Positions 35,326 to 45,859 of a stretch of DNA of 64,000 nt are shown piece by piece. The DNA is from Tigriopus japonicus (Eukaryota; Arthropoda; Copepoda; Harpacticoida; Harpacticidae). Under the pieces are notes generated by a model. It saw only the letters and a list, made by a program, of their open reading frames with translations. It ran no database searches and was not told the origin of the DNA. Numbering within the stretch: the stretch's first letter is position 1; the number at the start of each line of letters is the position of its first letter. A program made the position numbers and the translations under genes. The DNA is taken from the NCBI GenBank assembly GCA_010645155.1, contig JAAGOF010000257.1:306552-370551 (forward strand), read 5' to 3'.

Positions 35326-36997
35326 ACTCATGCGAGCGCTCCACGTTCTGACGTGAACATCCGAGTCTTCGGCGAGCTGCCCGAATTCAAAGAGGTAAAT
35401 ACACTATTTAATGTATTGACGCCGACGGACGGCCTTCAACCCTCCCTTGAGAGAGTTGGAGAGAGAAAGCTGCAAAAGCTGCTGCATGTAGCGTAAGTCT
35501 CTGACGTACGTACGGTGCCCAAAACTTTGAAGGAATCCAGATGGTTGTCATGACGTTATTAGCCCAATAGATTGGTAGATAGCCGTCAAAAGGGCCTTTC
35601 GTAACCCCAAAGCAAATTTGTTAGTTAGCCCACTCACTCTTGAAATCGTCATCGATCTGGACATGGTTCATTGTTTTCAAATATTGTAGAGACCCAAGTA
35701 CTTTTCCGATATATTGGTCACTGGTGTCACTGATGACACTTTTATTGGAAGAACCGTCAAAGTCTCTTATGTCTTTTTTCAAAAAGGTTGCTTTTGAATG
35801 TATAAGTGAGCGGATGTCCAAAATCAATTCACTACTGGCAAGAATTGAGTGCCGAACACTCAAGTTTAATATCTCGTTCTCTAGTTTTAACACTGAAGTG
35901 AGTGAGTACGTTTCCGAAAAAAAATTGAAAGTACGGCGAAACGTTGCGGGGCATTCTTAGTTTCCAAGAAATGGGTGTATGGAAGCTTCCCTCGGCGCAC
36001 GAAAGGCGTCACAGAACGTCAACAGAGCCCTTGCCGCACATTTTGGTCTGTGACGACGAAAAATAGACAATTCCCTCGTAAACAGATCTATTGGAGGGCA
36101 AGGTGAAGGAAGACACTTCCAGGCCTACTCAATGGAAAGCGGGAGTCTTTGGCAAAGAATTGCGCAATAATGTGGCAGAATAATTCCACGTGTATGTCAC
36201 TAAAGAGAACCATAATTTTAGATATTTTTGTTTTGAAACCAAGATACTTGTTTAACAAGCGCATGTCATTGATCAAAACGATTCGATCTGTGTTCAGACA
36301 ACAAACTTGGCCCCAACTCAAGTATGTCAGCGGTCATTTCAGTTTGTCCTACATCTATGGAGGCTTGGCCCCCACAATGAACAACAATTCAATCGCATCA
36401 TTACCCAGATGACTTGGAGGAGACTCCGAAACCAGTTTGAGCCATTTTTTTCTCGTGTGTCGTCTTGAAGGAACCTTTCTCAACGAGAGCTCGCGAGTTA
36501 TTCAACACACAAAATTGTACGCGTTACTTTTGAATGGTGCGTTGGAGAATTGGAAGCAAACTGGGGAATTTTGTCATTTGTGTTGCAATTGCACTTGCGA
36601 ACTCTTCTTTCATTGCCTGGATAAAAGGGACAAGGAAAAGAAAGCGGATTTGGCAACATACTTAAATAAATGTGTTTCCTTTTCCTGCCGCTTAAAGTAT
36701 GAATCTCAACAATACAAGTGTATGTTGGCTGGAAGGTTTCTCTATTGTTTGAATTGCAAGCGAAACACTTGAGTGCTTCGCAGAATGTACCGTGTGTACT
36801 GAAGATGTGTGATAAGCGTTTACGCAGATCAGATGGAACTTGGAACGAGTTGCACTCTAAATTTTGCAATTATTTGGAGTTTAGATACACCAATTAAGTT
36901 TTAGCTTTAAAAGAGTTTGTTTTATGTGTTCAAATAAGTCTTAACATGGATGGTAGCTATGAAAAAACAAACAATTTTTGGATCCCTGAAGAAACAC

Positions 36998-37000
<3 letters not shown>

Positions 37001-37028
<28 letters not shown>
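37001..37028. repeat. (GA)n microsatellite
   Basis: About 13 uninterrupted GA units, bordered on both sides by CACGTG-like hexamers (ACACGTG and GCACGTG). Confidence 0.9.
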
Positions 37029-40000
37029 CACGTGAGCCAAACCGTGTCATGTGTCTTCAACTTAGGGTTGTTAAACGTCATCAATGACTCGTAGGACTCG
37101 AGTCAATTCGCCATTATCTTTTTGAAATATAATTAAAATCAAAACCCATCAAAAATGACTTAAGTGAAATGTCTTTAAAATGCCTCTATTTTAAGGCCTC
37201 CATTTGTCTTGAATACGTTAAAATCCGAAAAGATTTGCCATGAGAGAGATTCAAATATTTTATCGCACTTAAAATACTAGGCAGTCATTTTCAACGCAAT
37301 GATGTACCGAGTTACTACGAATGAACATTTTCATTACGTGCACTCTGTAAGTGAAACAATTTATTGCTTCTATATTTCTTTGTCTTTCCATTATGTGAAC
37401 AGAGCACTTCTTCAAATTATGTTCACCTAGTAGAGAGTTGATTGCACTAGATTTGTGGGGTTATTTATTATTCTGAAGACATATATCATTGCTATGAGAC
37501 TTGCCAATCGTTTCAAGACCGATTTGGTTCCGGAAAAACTCATAGGTCTCGAGTTCGAGTTATTTCTTTAAATGTGGAAATAGCTCGCAACTCATTGTAA
37601 ACGACTCACTTACTTCCCTAACTCGCGTGAGAGTTATTTTTTAGAGCAAATGAGGATGAAGTGTTTCTCAGATAACATTTCTTCTAATCTTTTTTGATAA
37701 TTAAAATTAGACACAATGAAATTGGGTGATAAAACAATCAGCTTGTTAAGCTCCACATCTAAAGTCGCAACTTTATTCATAGATGTGGATATCCATTACT
37801 TCAGACAAGTCGATCTAAAATGAGCTCGGTGCCAGAAACCTCTGCAAACAAACAAACGAGGCCTGAAAGCCTCGTCACGAGACTGAAACTTCAAATGCTT
37901 GCTGTGAGCTGTGTACGCAATATACAAAATCGATTTCGAACTTGCACGTACAGTAAAAATGTCCGTGCTGTTAAAAGAAGGTACTCTTGAACTTGATGAA
38001 TGATAGGGCAGTCCGAAGCAAAAGACATCCTGAAAGAAGGGAAGCTGTCTACAACAAAACAATTTAAAATGCATCTACAAGTTCGTTTTTTTTGTGTTGT
38101 TATAAGAATCACTTCTTCAATGTGCCTGGCTTACTAGGGTCTTTTGTATTACCTTTAAGCTAAATAATTGGCTCTTTAATTAAACAAATTAGTCAATCCG
38201 ATTGAATTGTTTACCCTGAACAGGTTTTTCAATTATTGGGAAATTTATCTTTTCAGTTTCCTCTCAGTTTCCAGGGAAAGTGCATTGACCAAATGTTTTT
38301 GAGTTTTACAGTCACAAGTCACACGCATATCTGTATTGAGTATCTAAACGAAAAAAACAATAACAAAGAATAATCAACATTGGTATTAACAGGAAATCGT
38401 TTTCAAGAAGGTAATGCTTGGGCCCAGATCTAAACTCTTGCCAAATGAAATAGTGGTTTGTATCTCTGGATGAATGTCTCAAATTTGCCTTTAAGAAAAT
38501 AATTTTACTAAGTAATTTGTCAAAAACAAAAGTTTAAAAACTATCTTTTAGATGGAAGTAGCATTTGTCGAGCAAGGTCGATGGAGTTATTGATTTGCTG
38601 TAAAGTTAGCATACTGTACACATGAAATACCAAGTGTGTATTTTTCCTTCAAAACTTACCTTCGTGATGTCAATAAAAGTAAAGGCCGAGTAATTTGATT
38701 CTGATCACATCGAATGTCAATTCGGTTTTCCATTTATTGAATAAATTACTTTTTCAGACAACTTCTAGAAGCGTGAAGTCTTTGAGGAACAAAAAATGTA
38801 TTAGTGTATACCTTAAGACATTCATCTACTGCAATCAATTTCTCGAAGAAATTGAAACATTGAGCTAACCCAAATTGGAATGAATGCTTGAGAAGAGATC
38901 GATCAGAATTAGCCAAAATAACCAAACTTTTGGGTTTCTATTCTAAAAGATTTATCATTCTCATCTTTTTTCCCTCACAAACCAAAAAAAAATTTAAAAT
39001 AAGCTCTTTAATTAAAATAATCTGGTCCATTAATTACTTCTGATTTTGGTATCTATTTTTCCCTCGCAAATTTGGAACTTTTGGTCTTTTGGTCCCTAAA
39101 TCTACCCATTCTGGTCCCTCATTGGTAACCCTTACAAAAATTGAACACTTAATTATAAACATAAAAAATACTAAAAGCAAATCATTAACAACTTATTATA
39201 AAATAATAAGGAAGTTGGTATGTATAACACCAATTGTGTTAAGCCTCTAGGGACCACTTTTCTAGGCAGTTTGATTATTTTGATATTTCTCAAGATGTTG
39301 CCAGTTTTATTTGAACATTTGGGAAATGCAAATCAAAAACTAACACTTAAAGGAATTGAAATCATCATAACGGGGTACAATTTCAGATCTTTTTGCAATA
39401 TTTTGTACTTTTAGCCATATTTTAAACATTTTTAGTTGCACTTTATGCTGGTTTTTACGCACTTTTTGCTCCTCACTCATCATAACATTTTCAAGTGAAG
39501 AAATGAAGATAGAAATTTACAATATTAGTTTATCGTACAAATTACACTGACGCCCTTGCACGAACGAGATCAAAAACCTTACATTCCTAGATTCATCTTG
39601 AAGGAAATAGGAATACAAGGAAAAGTATTTAGTACATCTAGAACCTTCAACAAATATCAGCTACAGATTTGAACAAGAAATAAAACCTGGAATAACGTTA
39701 GAAATAGATAGTTAAATATTTAATGGGCCATATTTCACATCTAGTCCACTATTTACTGATTGTCACATGTTTGCTTTCACATTAGGATGTGTATTAGTTC
39801 ATTCTAGGAATTATTGGCTGTTTTTGGTCCGTTTTAGTTGCCCCAATAGCACTTTTGAATGATTCTACACAATTGTCATTCAAAACCTGCTCCGAGAGTT
39901 ATAATAACGAACTCAACTGGTTTCCCAATGAAAACACATTTAATTAAAAATGTCAAAGGAGGGAAAAATCAGCCTTGACCTTTGGAGAACCGTGCACGTA

Positions 40001-42387
40001 CGGTAAGGATGTCAACAAAAGCTTTCAAACCCAAATAGTCATCAAGTCATATTTTTGGCCTTGCTTCCTCTGCTGTTGGGGCTCACAGTTGAGCATCCTC
40101 ATACACTTTTCTCTGTTACTAACATAATTAGGCCTTGCTTGTCTGTAGGCGTGCTCGAACGTCATAAACCCAGTAGCGCTTGTTTTGAATTATCTGAATT
40201 TCATATAACTTCACAGAGGCTCAAGTCTACGCAAGTTTCCTTGTTTTAACTTCCGCATTCAAATGATGCGTTGCTTCAAATGAATGGAACAAGCTCATGT
40301 CCTCAGTTGGCACTCTGCTTTCTCAATGTTCAAGCACTTAGCTTTCAAATTTGGCAAGAAAACGTCACATAACTCTGATCTTGAATACTCGTGCATCTAC
40401 TGATGTTTATTTGTTGTTTCCAGCAGAAACTTTGAAAAAAGCAACTTGGAATGATAGTAACCTTTTGTGATTTAATATTTTCGGCAGTCATCATTTCATT
40501 GTACGTGGTTTCTCAAAGATTGATAGTTCTTATCTTTTGAATATCCTCCTCAAAATATGTATCATGTATTATAATGTAAGTCCAAAAGTGAATTTGTCAA
40601 TTGTTTATTTCATACTGGCTGATGTTACGTTGTTTGTCCTTGTTGCCAACAGGAATTACCTGACACTCCTAAGTAACACGTTCAAGTGTGTAATGTCACA
40701 TAATGTGCTCTAACTTGAAAGAAGAATACAGTCGTCACATTAGGTGTATACTAAATTCAGTTGGGTGAAGATAATGAGGATCGATAGGAACTGCCTTATC
40801 TCTGCTCTTTGCCTAAAAGAAAATGTTGATAAATTTGATGTTTGAAATATCTCTTAAACAAATTTTGGAACGGTTTCGACTTACTCTTTCGTCCTGTTTT
40901 TAAGCTAATTTTTACGACATGTACATAACTACTTGTTGACTAATGTAAGCATGTCTTTTTTAAATATTTTTGGTATCATAGGACAATTATTTAATGTTTG
41001 AAGCATGATAGGTAATCAAAAAATGTTCAAAACTGTGATGTTTGAGATGGTCCCTGAGCAAATACTGGGCAGACTTTCCCACTCATGTTTCAGCCTACTT
41101 TAGGAGGTAGTGTTTACGGAATGCGGATTAAACATCTGATATTTAGCTGTGCTCCAACCTTGCCCAGACCCCTAGACCTCTCTAGACACGCGCTTCCTTC
41201 CTACCTAGTACACAAGCACATTTTTTATTATCATTCTCGAGTGTTCCGGGCCAACAGTTGGGCTGTCTGGGCAGGGCGAGGCGATTGCATCATGCCAAGA
41301 TCCAACAAAAACAATTCTCACAAAAAGACCTCGGAATTTCCCTTCAAAACAAAGCCTTTGTTCCACTTTTGTCTAAACTGTTCCAAACCAAGAGCCATTT
41401 TCTCACCTTGAGCCATGCCGCGTTGGTCAAATCAATCAAAATTCACTTGTGTTCACAATTCACTTTCCAACAGTATGGAAACAGTTACTTAGAAGTCGCT
41501 GTTGGAAGGTCAAGACAAAAATCACAATTTGTCCCAAACCCCACCTTCATAGGGCACCCAAGTCAGTTGGGAAACAATATCCAGTTATCTTATCTTTAAT
41601 GTGGACAACTTATGCACTCCCTGGCGTCTTAAACGCGGCAGAATTTTGCCTTTTTCTTCGGCCAATAAGTTTGTTTTGAGAATTCCTGTGAGGGATGTGT
41701 ACAAAATGGCTTCCAGCAGATGTGCAAGACTGCTGGGTGGACACAAAGCTGCTCTCTTTGGAACCTCGCGGGCAGGCGTGCAAGCCCGAAAACTGCTCTT
41801 TGCAGCCAAAAAACTCCAGGCAATTCAGCCAGCCAGTTTCAAACCGGGTCGGAAATTGTACTGGACTGATCAAACTCGTTTCTGCCACGGAAGCAAACTG
41901 GCTCGCGGATGTTCTTTGTGGTTCTACACTCCTTCAAATGCTGTCTTCTAGAATCAGATTGGCTCTTGCTCGATCTTAATTTCCTGCAGTCCTGACTCCA
42001 TATAGCATCTACAGCTGTTATATGTCTTTGGCTAAAAGAGACTTTGTTAGAGCTGGTCTTTCAAACTGGTATCTGGAATGCCTCAGGCGAACAAGCCGTT
42101 GGTACTTTAAGACAGTTGAACACTTTAATAGCTAGAGTAGGTAGAAACGTCCATCTACTGATAATATTTCTGTGATGTTTTGTTGATATGGCGCGAATCC
42201 AGAACAGACACAGCTTACTGAAGACAGGGTCTGCCCTCTACACGTTCGAACAAAAAGTAGCTTGAGGAGTTTCCGTCATTCAAGGTCGAAGATACATAAG
42301 ACAGCCGCCAACCACCAAAACGAACCAAAGCTAAAACAACGCTAATAAATTATGTTTCGCGCCAAATTAGTTCATGTTTTGTTAACG

Positions 42388-42393
42388 TTTATT
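42388..42393 (-). other. Polyadenylation signal AATAAA
   Basis: AATAAA on the minus strand lies 14 nt beyond the stop codon of the 38-codon ORF ending at 42407. Confidence 0.45.
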
Positions 42394-42406
42394 GAACACA
42401 TGCATT

Positions 42407-42523
42407 TCAGTTTTTGGCCACAACATATGTCTCGGGGTTGGGCAATGGGCAGTGATGGTATGGGACAATGGCCATGTAGGTTGTTTTCCAGTTGTGAGAG
42501 ACATGTAAGTTCAATCTTTCCAT
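42407..42523 (-). CDS. Possible small protein, 38 aa, or terminal exon of a longer gene
   Basis: ATG at 42523 opens a 38-codon frame that begins MERLNLHVSHNWKTTYMAIV and ends at TGA 42407. An AATAAA signal follows 14 nt later. It diverges from B9D2, with about 207 bp between the two start codons. Alternatively, an acceptor-like CCTAG just upstream (GCGCCTTTAGGCCCTAG) would make this the last exon of a longer transcript whose other exons I could not find. I do not recognise the sequence. The short 3' spacing to the poly(A) signal is the main reason to list it. Confidence 0.4.
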   Translation of the reverse strand: MERLNLHVSHNWKTTYMAIVPYHHCPLPNPETYVVAKN

Positions 42524-42730
42524 AATGGCTTGAAGGGCAAACTAGGGCCTAAAGGCGCAAACTTGCTATGCTATAAAAGTCAACGTAAGGTATATTTTGA
42601 AACCCCGAACCTCTCAATTCCAAATTGCTTTCTGAATACCTGCCTTCTCAAATATTTGTGTTAAAATTGAATCGTGCCAAGTCAAAAACAATGAAATTGT
42701 GATCCAACTTTTCATGATTGGCTAGAAACG

Positions 42731-43258
42731 ATGGCTGAAGTGCATTTAATTGGTCAAATCATAGGGGCCAGCGGGTTTCCAAAACAAGGGCTGTTTTGCA
42801 AGTGGAGCATTCAAACTGGAGGGGCTTGGAAATTGCTGCAAGGTGCCAAAGAGGGTCAGACCCAAGTTGACACTCCCAATTTAGGTGAAACTTCCTACTG
42901 GTCTCATCCAGTAGATGCCCATTATGCCACGAGAGGACTTCAAGGGTGGCCCAAAATTTTAGTTCAAGTGTTCCACCAAGACAGTTTAGGCAGGAACAAC
43001 TTGGCTGGATATGGATTTTGTCACGTCCCAACCTCTCCTGGACATCATAACCTAGATATCATGACTTGGAGACCTGCAGGGAGCTTCAGAGATACTGTAA
43101 CCCAACACTATCTCGGAGGAGCTCATCAACTGAGGAACCCTGAGCTAATGGTTTCAAGCTCCGATCGTCACCGATTAACAACGATTGCTATGGGAAAAGT
43201 GCATATTCAAGTCGGTGTTATAGTGCGAAATTTCGACAAGTTCGGTGTTGAATGTTAA
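42731..43258 (+). CDS. B9D2: B9 domain-containing protein 2 (ciliary transition zone)
   Basis: A single-exon ORF of 175 aa, the same length as human B9D2. It opens [20 protein letters not shown] and contains [58 protein letters not shown] and the terminal [10 protein letters not shown]. All are hallmarks of B9D2, whose B9 fold is C2-like. With B9D1 and MKS1 it forms part of the tectonic/MKS complex at the ciliary transition zone, which gates entry of membrane proteins. It is the only confident plus-strand gene in the window. It converges on the 805-aa gene, with 167 bp between stop codons. Lack of introns is notable because vertebrate B9D2 is spliced. Confidence 0.97.
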   Translation: MAEVHLIGQIIGASGFPKQGLFCKWSIQTGGAWKLLQGAKEGQTQVDTPNLGETSYWSHPVDAHYATRGLQGWPKILVQVFHQDSLGRNNLAGYGFCHVPTSPGHHNLDIMTWRPAGSFRDTVTQHYLGGAHQLRNPELMVSSSDRHRLTTIAMGKVHIQVGVIVRNFDKFGVEC

Positions 43259-43425
43259 ATTTTTCAAATATATTTCAATTTTTCATTGCTTTTTATAAAC
43301 CTAACGCGTCTGTTATACATTGATTGTATGTTGGACAATTATCAAATAGCACATAGTACTGTTTTATGTTTGAACAAGTCGATAGTCGACCTCAATGACA
43401 CATATAGCTTCAAGTTAGAGATCTT

Positions 43426-45843
43426 CTATTTACGCCTTCCAACAGGACTGTCAGAGTACCATCCAAAGGCTCCATTGTCCCCAGAAGCAGCTCCAAAATC
43501 AACCACATGTTCCACATCTGGATTTGAGCTTGGAAATGGAATACTTCTGCTGTACGTGGACACATGTCTTACTATTCCTGGGAAGTTATGGCTTTTGATA
43601 TCGGGTACCTGGATCCCACTCTCTCGTGGGAAGAAAGATTGCGTTTGAACAAATTTCATTGGGCTATATATGTCTGAGTGATCCACTTTGTCCCCGTAAT
43701 CTGGAACATGCGGCTCATCGGAATAATCATTGTAATTGTAAGCAAAATCGACTGGTTCTTCCTTCTTTGAGGGTGGATCAACTTGTCGAAACATTGGGAT
43801 TGACCTCACTGAGGGAATTGGGGCAGGTGGGGCAGATAAGTTTTCTTCTTCATTTTCTTCAGAATTTCCAATAAAATGGTCGAATTTTGACGCGATGTCT
43901 TCATCAAAGTGGCGAAACCTCTCTTTGTTTTTCATCGAGTCCAGTGAACCAAAGGTTAGCTCATAATTTGAAGGATCAAAGTCGAATTCTGGGCCCGAAG
44001 ATTCCCTCTGAACCTGATGGTATTGTTTAGCAAGATGCGAGAAGGCTTTGGCATCCAACTCTTGCAACTCATTGTATGGAAATCGAGGAAAATTTCTCAA
44101 ATCTGGTCCGCCTAAGGTATCTTTATTTTGGCTCTTTTCCTTTTGTTGTGTGAGCTCATTTGCTTCCCGATTTGGATTCAATGGGAGAGGCTTTATCGGC
44201 GGTCTGAAGGTTGGCTCAAAATGAGAGTCCTCTTTTGGCGCGGTCACCGAATCTAAATCATCGACTAACTGGAAGGGTGTAGTCGCTTCTATACTCTTCA
44301 CCACTCGCTTATTGTCGAAAGGTTCAGTATAATCTTTGAGCCCATCATTACCATAATAGTCATCATATTCCTCGATGACATCACCATAGAAGGGGGCATG
44401 ACTTGACAAGACTTGACTATTGAATTGCGACAGGTCCATTGCTGTGGGATAAGCTTCTTCTATCTCCGGTTTTCTCGAAGCAAGCACTTGACTTATTCCC
44501 AAAATATTCGCCAACGTCTGTTCTTGAAGATATTCCACTGGAGTTGGTTCAGTTTTGTCTCGAGATGGTTGAAACTTGGTTGTTGGGAAAGACAAAAAAG
44601 TGGTCGAGGTTGGAAAATCAAGCTTTTCAAACCGTGTTGATGAGTATGCACTTGTTGGTAAAGGAGCAATGGGACTTGGAGGGGGTGGAACTGGGAGAGG
44701 ATCCGGAACAACCAATGGTTCATAATCCTTGGCTACTTGAATCCTCTCATCCTCGGATGTAAAATCGTTATTATCATAGGGATCAGCAACCAGAAGCTCA
44801 CTGACTTTCTCAGCAGTGGTTGGATTCACCAATTTCTTTAGAGTGGTTGGTAATGTGGTTTCATGGTATCGAGAAGGAATGGTTGGAGAAGGTGAGAAGG
44901 ATGTAGGAGCCTTGTCTACCAAAGCATTGAGATTAGCGTGTCCCTTAGTATGCCTTGAAAGTGTATTGCGGGATTTTGTGGGCAATGCAGGGAAATGGGT
45001 AAACTTGGAACCCTCTGTGGGTCCATCTTTCCTCCGGATGGTTTTCTTCATCAGCTTCTTTCGCCTCAACTTTTTGTGGTCTTTCTTGTTCTTGGAAGAT
45101 GTGGTTTCGATTGATGTTCTTCGCTTGGACGAACGTGTGGTTTTAGGAGATGATTTTGAGACCTTGGTAGTGTCAGGTTGTGGTGTTGTGGTCCTCGGAG
45201 TTTGCTTGGTTGTGGTTTTAGTCAAAAATGGATTGCTTGTCGGAGGAGAGGATCTCATTTTGGAACTACTTCCAACCATTTTCCCGTTATTTGGCACGCT
45301 TGGCACACCGATCACAATCTTGACTGATTTCGAAACCGAATGTGTCACTTTTGGTTCTGATTGGAACTGAGGCGTTGGTGTCACGATGACTGTTCCATTT
45401 TCCTTCATCAAAGGTTTTTGTTCCAAAACGCGCTTGACCAATTTCAAACGGTCGAGATCACCCGATGCGTTTAGACTTTTTTCAAGAAATAGATCCCTAA
45501 TTTTCGTCTTTGGAGCGTCTGTTTTGGGTTCCACTTCATTTAGCTTTTCCAGCTCTATATTCGTTGGTGGAAGAACTATTGTCTCGACGATATTGGAACC
45601 ATCACCCAAGATTTGATCTTGAGCGGGAAACATGGACCCATAACTATCTTGGACAACCGTTATTGGATTTTTCGGATCTATTGGAGGATTAGATCCCAAG
45701 GATCTTTGATACGAGTCACGTCGAAACTCAAAGTTTATGGCCTGAGCAATATCATTCAAATAGGGATCAATCAAGATTGTGACACTGAACGGGATCACAC
45801 TTAAAACACCTAAGATCACAATAGATGAGTGGTAGCTGAACAT
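43426..45843 (-). CDS. Large secreted low-complexity protein, 805 aa, function unknown
   Basis: One continuous exon from ATG 45843 to TAG 43426. MFSYHSSIVILGVLSVIPFS is a signal peptide or signal anchor. The rest is hydrophilic and disordered. It has a Ser/Thr/Pro/Lys-rich middle (TKTTTKQTPRTTTPQPDTTK), a strongly basic block (KKLRRKKLMKKTIRRKD), proline-rich segments (LPVPPPPSPIAPLP) and an acidic, tyrosine-rich region (EEYDDYYGNDG). The last 25 residues (HVVDFGAASGDNGAFGWYSD then SPVGRRK) look more constrained. They end Gly-Arg-Arg-Lys, which could be processed to an amidated Val. Several dibasic sites are present. An acceptor-like TTTTTCCAG ends 13 nt upstream of the ATG, suggesting a 5' UTR intron. 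The frame is open to 45882 but has no ATG there. It could be an extracellular-matrix or cuticle-associated protein or a peptide precursor. The sequence gives no decisive domain. Confidence 0.75.
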   Translation of the reverse strand: MFSYHSSIVILGVLSVIPFSVTILIDPYLNDIAQAINFEFRRDSYQRSLGSNPPIDPKNPITVVQDSYGSMFPAQDQILGDGSNIVETIVLPPTNIELEKLNEVEPKTDAPKTKIRDLFLEKSLNASGDLDRLKLVKRVLEQKPLMKENGTVIVTPTPQFQSEPKVTHSVSKSVKIVIGVPSVPNNGKMVGSSSKMRSSPPTSNPFLTKTTTKQTPRTTTPQPDTTKVSKSSPKTTRSSKRRTSIETTSSKNKKDHKKLRRKKLMKKTIRRKDGPTEGSKFTHFPALPTKSRNTLSRHTKGHANLNALVDKAPTSFSPSPTIPSRYHETTLPTTLKKLVNPTTAEKVSELLVADPYDNNDFTSEDERIQVAKDYEPLVVPDPLPVPPPPSPIAPLPTSAYSSTRFEKLDFPTSTTFLSFPTTKFQPSRDKTEPTPVEYLQEQTLANILGISQVLASRKPEIEEAYPTAMDLSQFNSQVLSSHAPFYGDVIEEYDDYYGNDGLKDYTEPFDNKRVVKSIEATTPFQLVDDLDSVTAPKEDSHFEPTFRPPIKPLPLNPNREANELTQQKEKSQNKDTLGGPDLRNFPRFPYNELQELDAKAFSHLAKQYHQVQRESSGPEFDFDPSNYELTFGSLDSMKNKERFRHFDEDIASKFDHFIGNSEENEEENLSAPPAPIPSVRSIPMFRQVDPPSKKEEPVDFAYNYNDYSDEPHVPDYGDKVDHSDIYSPMKFVQTQSFFPRESGIQVPDIKSHNFPGIVRHVSTYSRSIPFPSSNPDVEHVVDFGAASGDNGAFGWYSDSPVGRRK

Positions 45844-45859
45844 GATGAATGGTGATCTG

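Larger units (their letters stand above)
34050..42387. other. Long intergenic region upstream of CREBRF
   Basis: About 8.3 kb with no supported protein-coding gene. It contains a GC-richer block at 35040-35520 with a minus-strand TATA box, a (GA)n microsatellite at 37001-37028, and scattered AT-rich DNA. A block at 41600-41960 has longer open frames in several phases, including a plus-strand frame with MASSRCARLLGGHKAALFGT, but lacks any recognisable domain or splice chain. The spacer may carry CREBRF control elements and 5' non-coding exons, which cannot be delimited by eye. Confidence 0.4.

Noticed and set aside
36437..36869. Cysteine-containing ORF on plus (111 codons)
   Set aside because: Scattered cysteines follow no known pattern, and there is no splice or promoter context.
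37001..37028. CRISPR-like or coding repeat
   Set aside because: A simple (GA)n microsatellite.
41601..41960. Plus-strand gene with a mitochondrial-targeting-like start (MASSRCARLLGG)
   Set aside because: No continuing exons, domain or poly(A) site, and long frames exist in several phases at once, which suggests a compositional effect.
44413..45692. Plus-strand ORFs inside the 805-aa gene
   Set aside because: Shadows of the long minus-strand frame; none has a domain.
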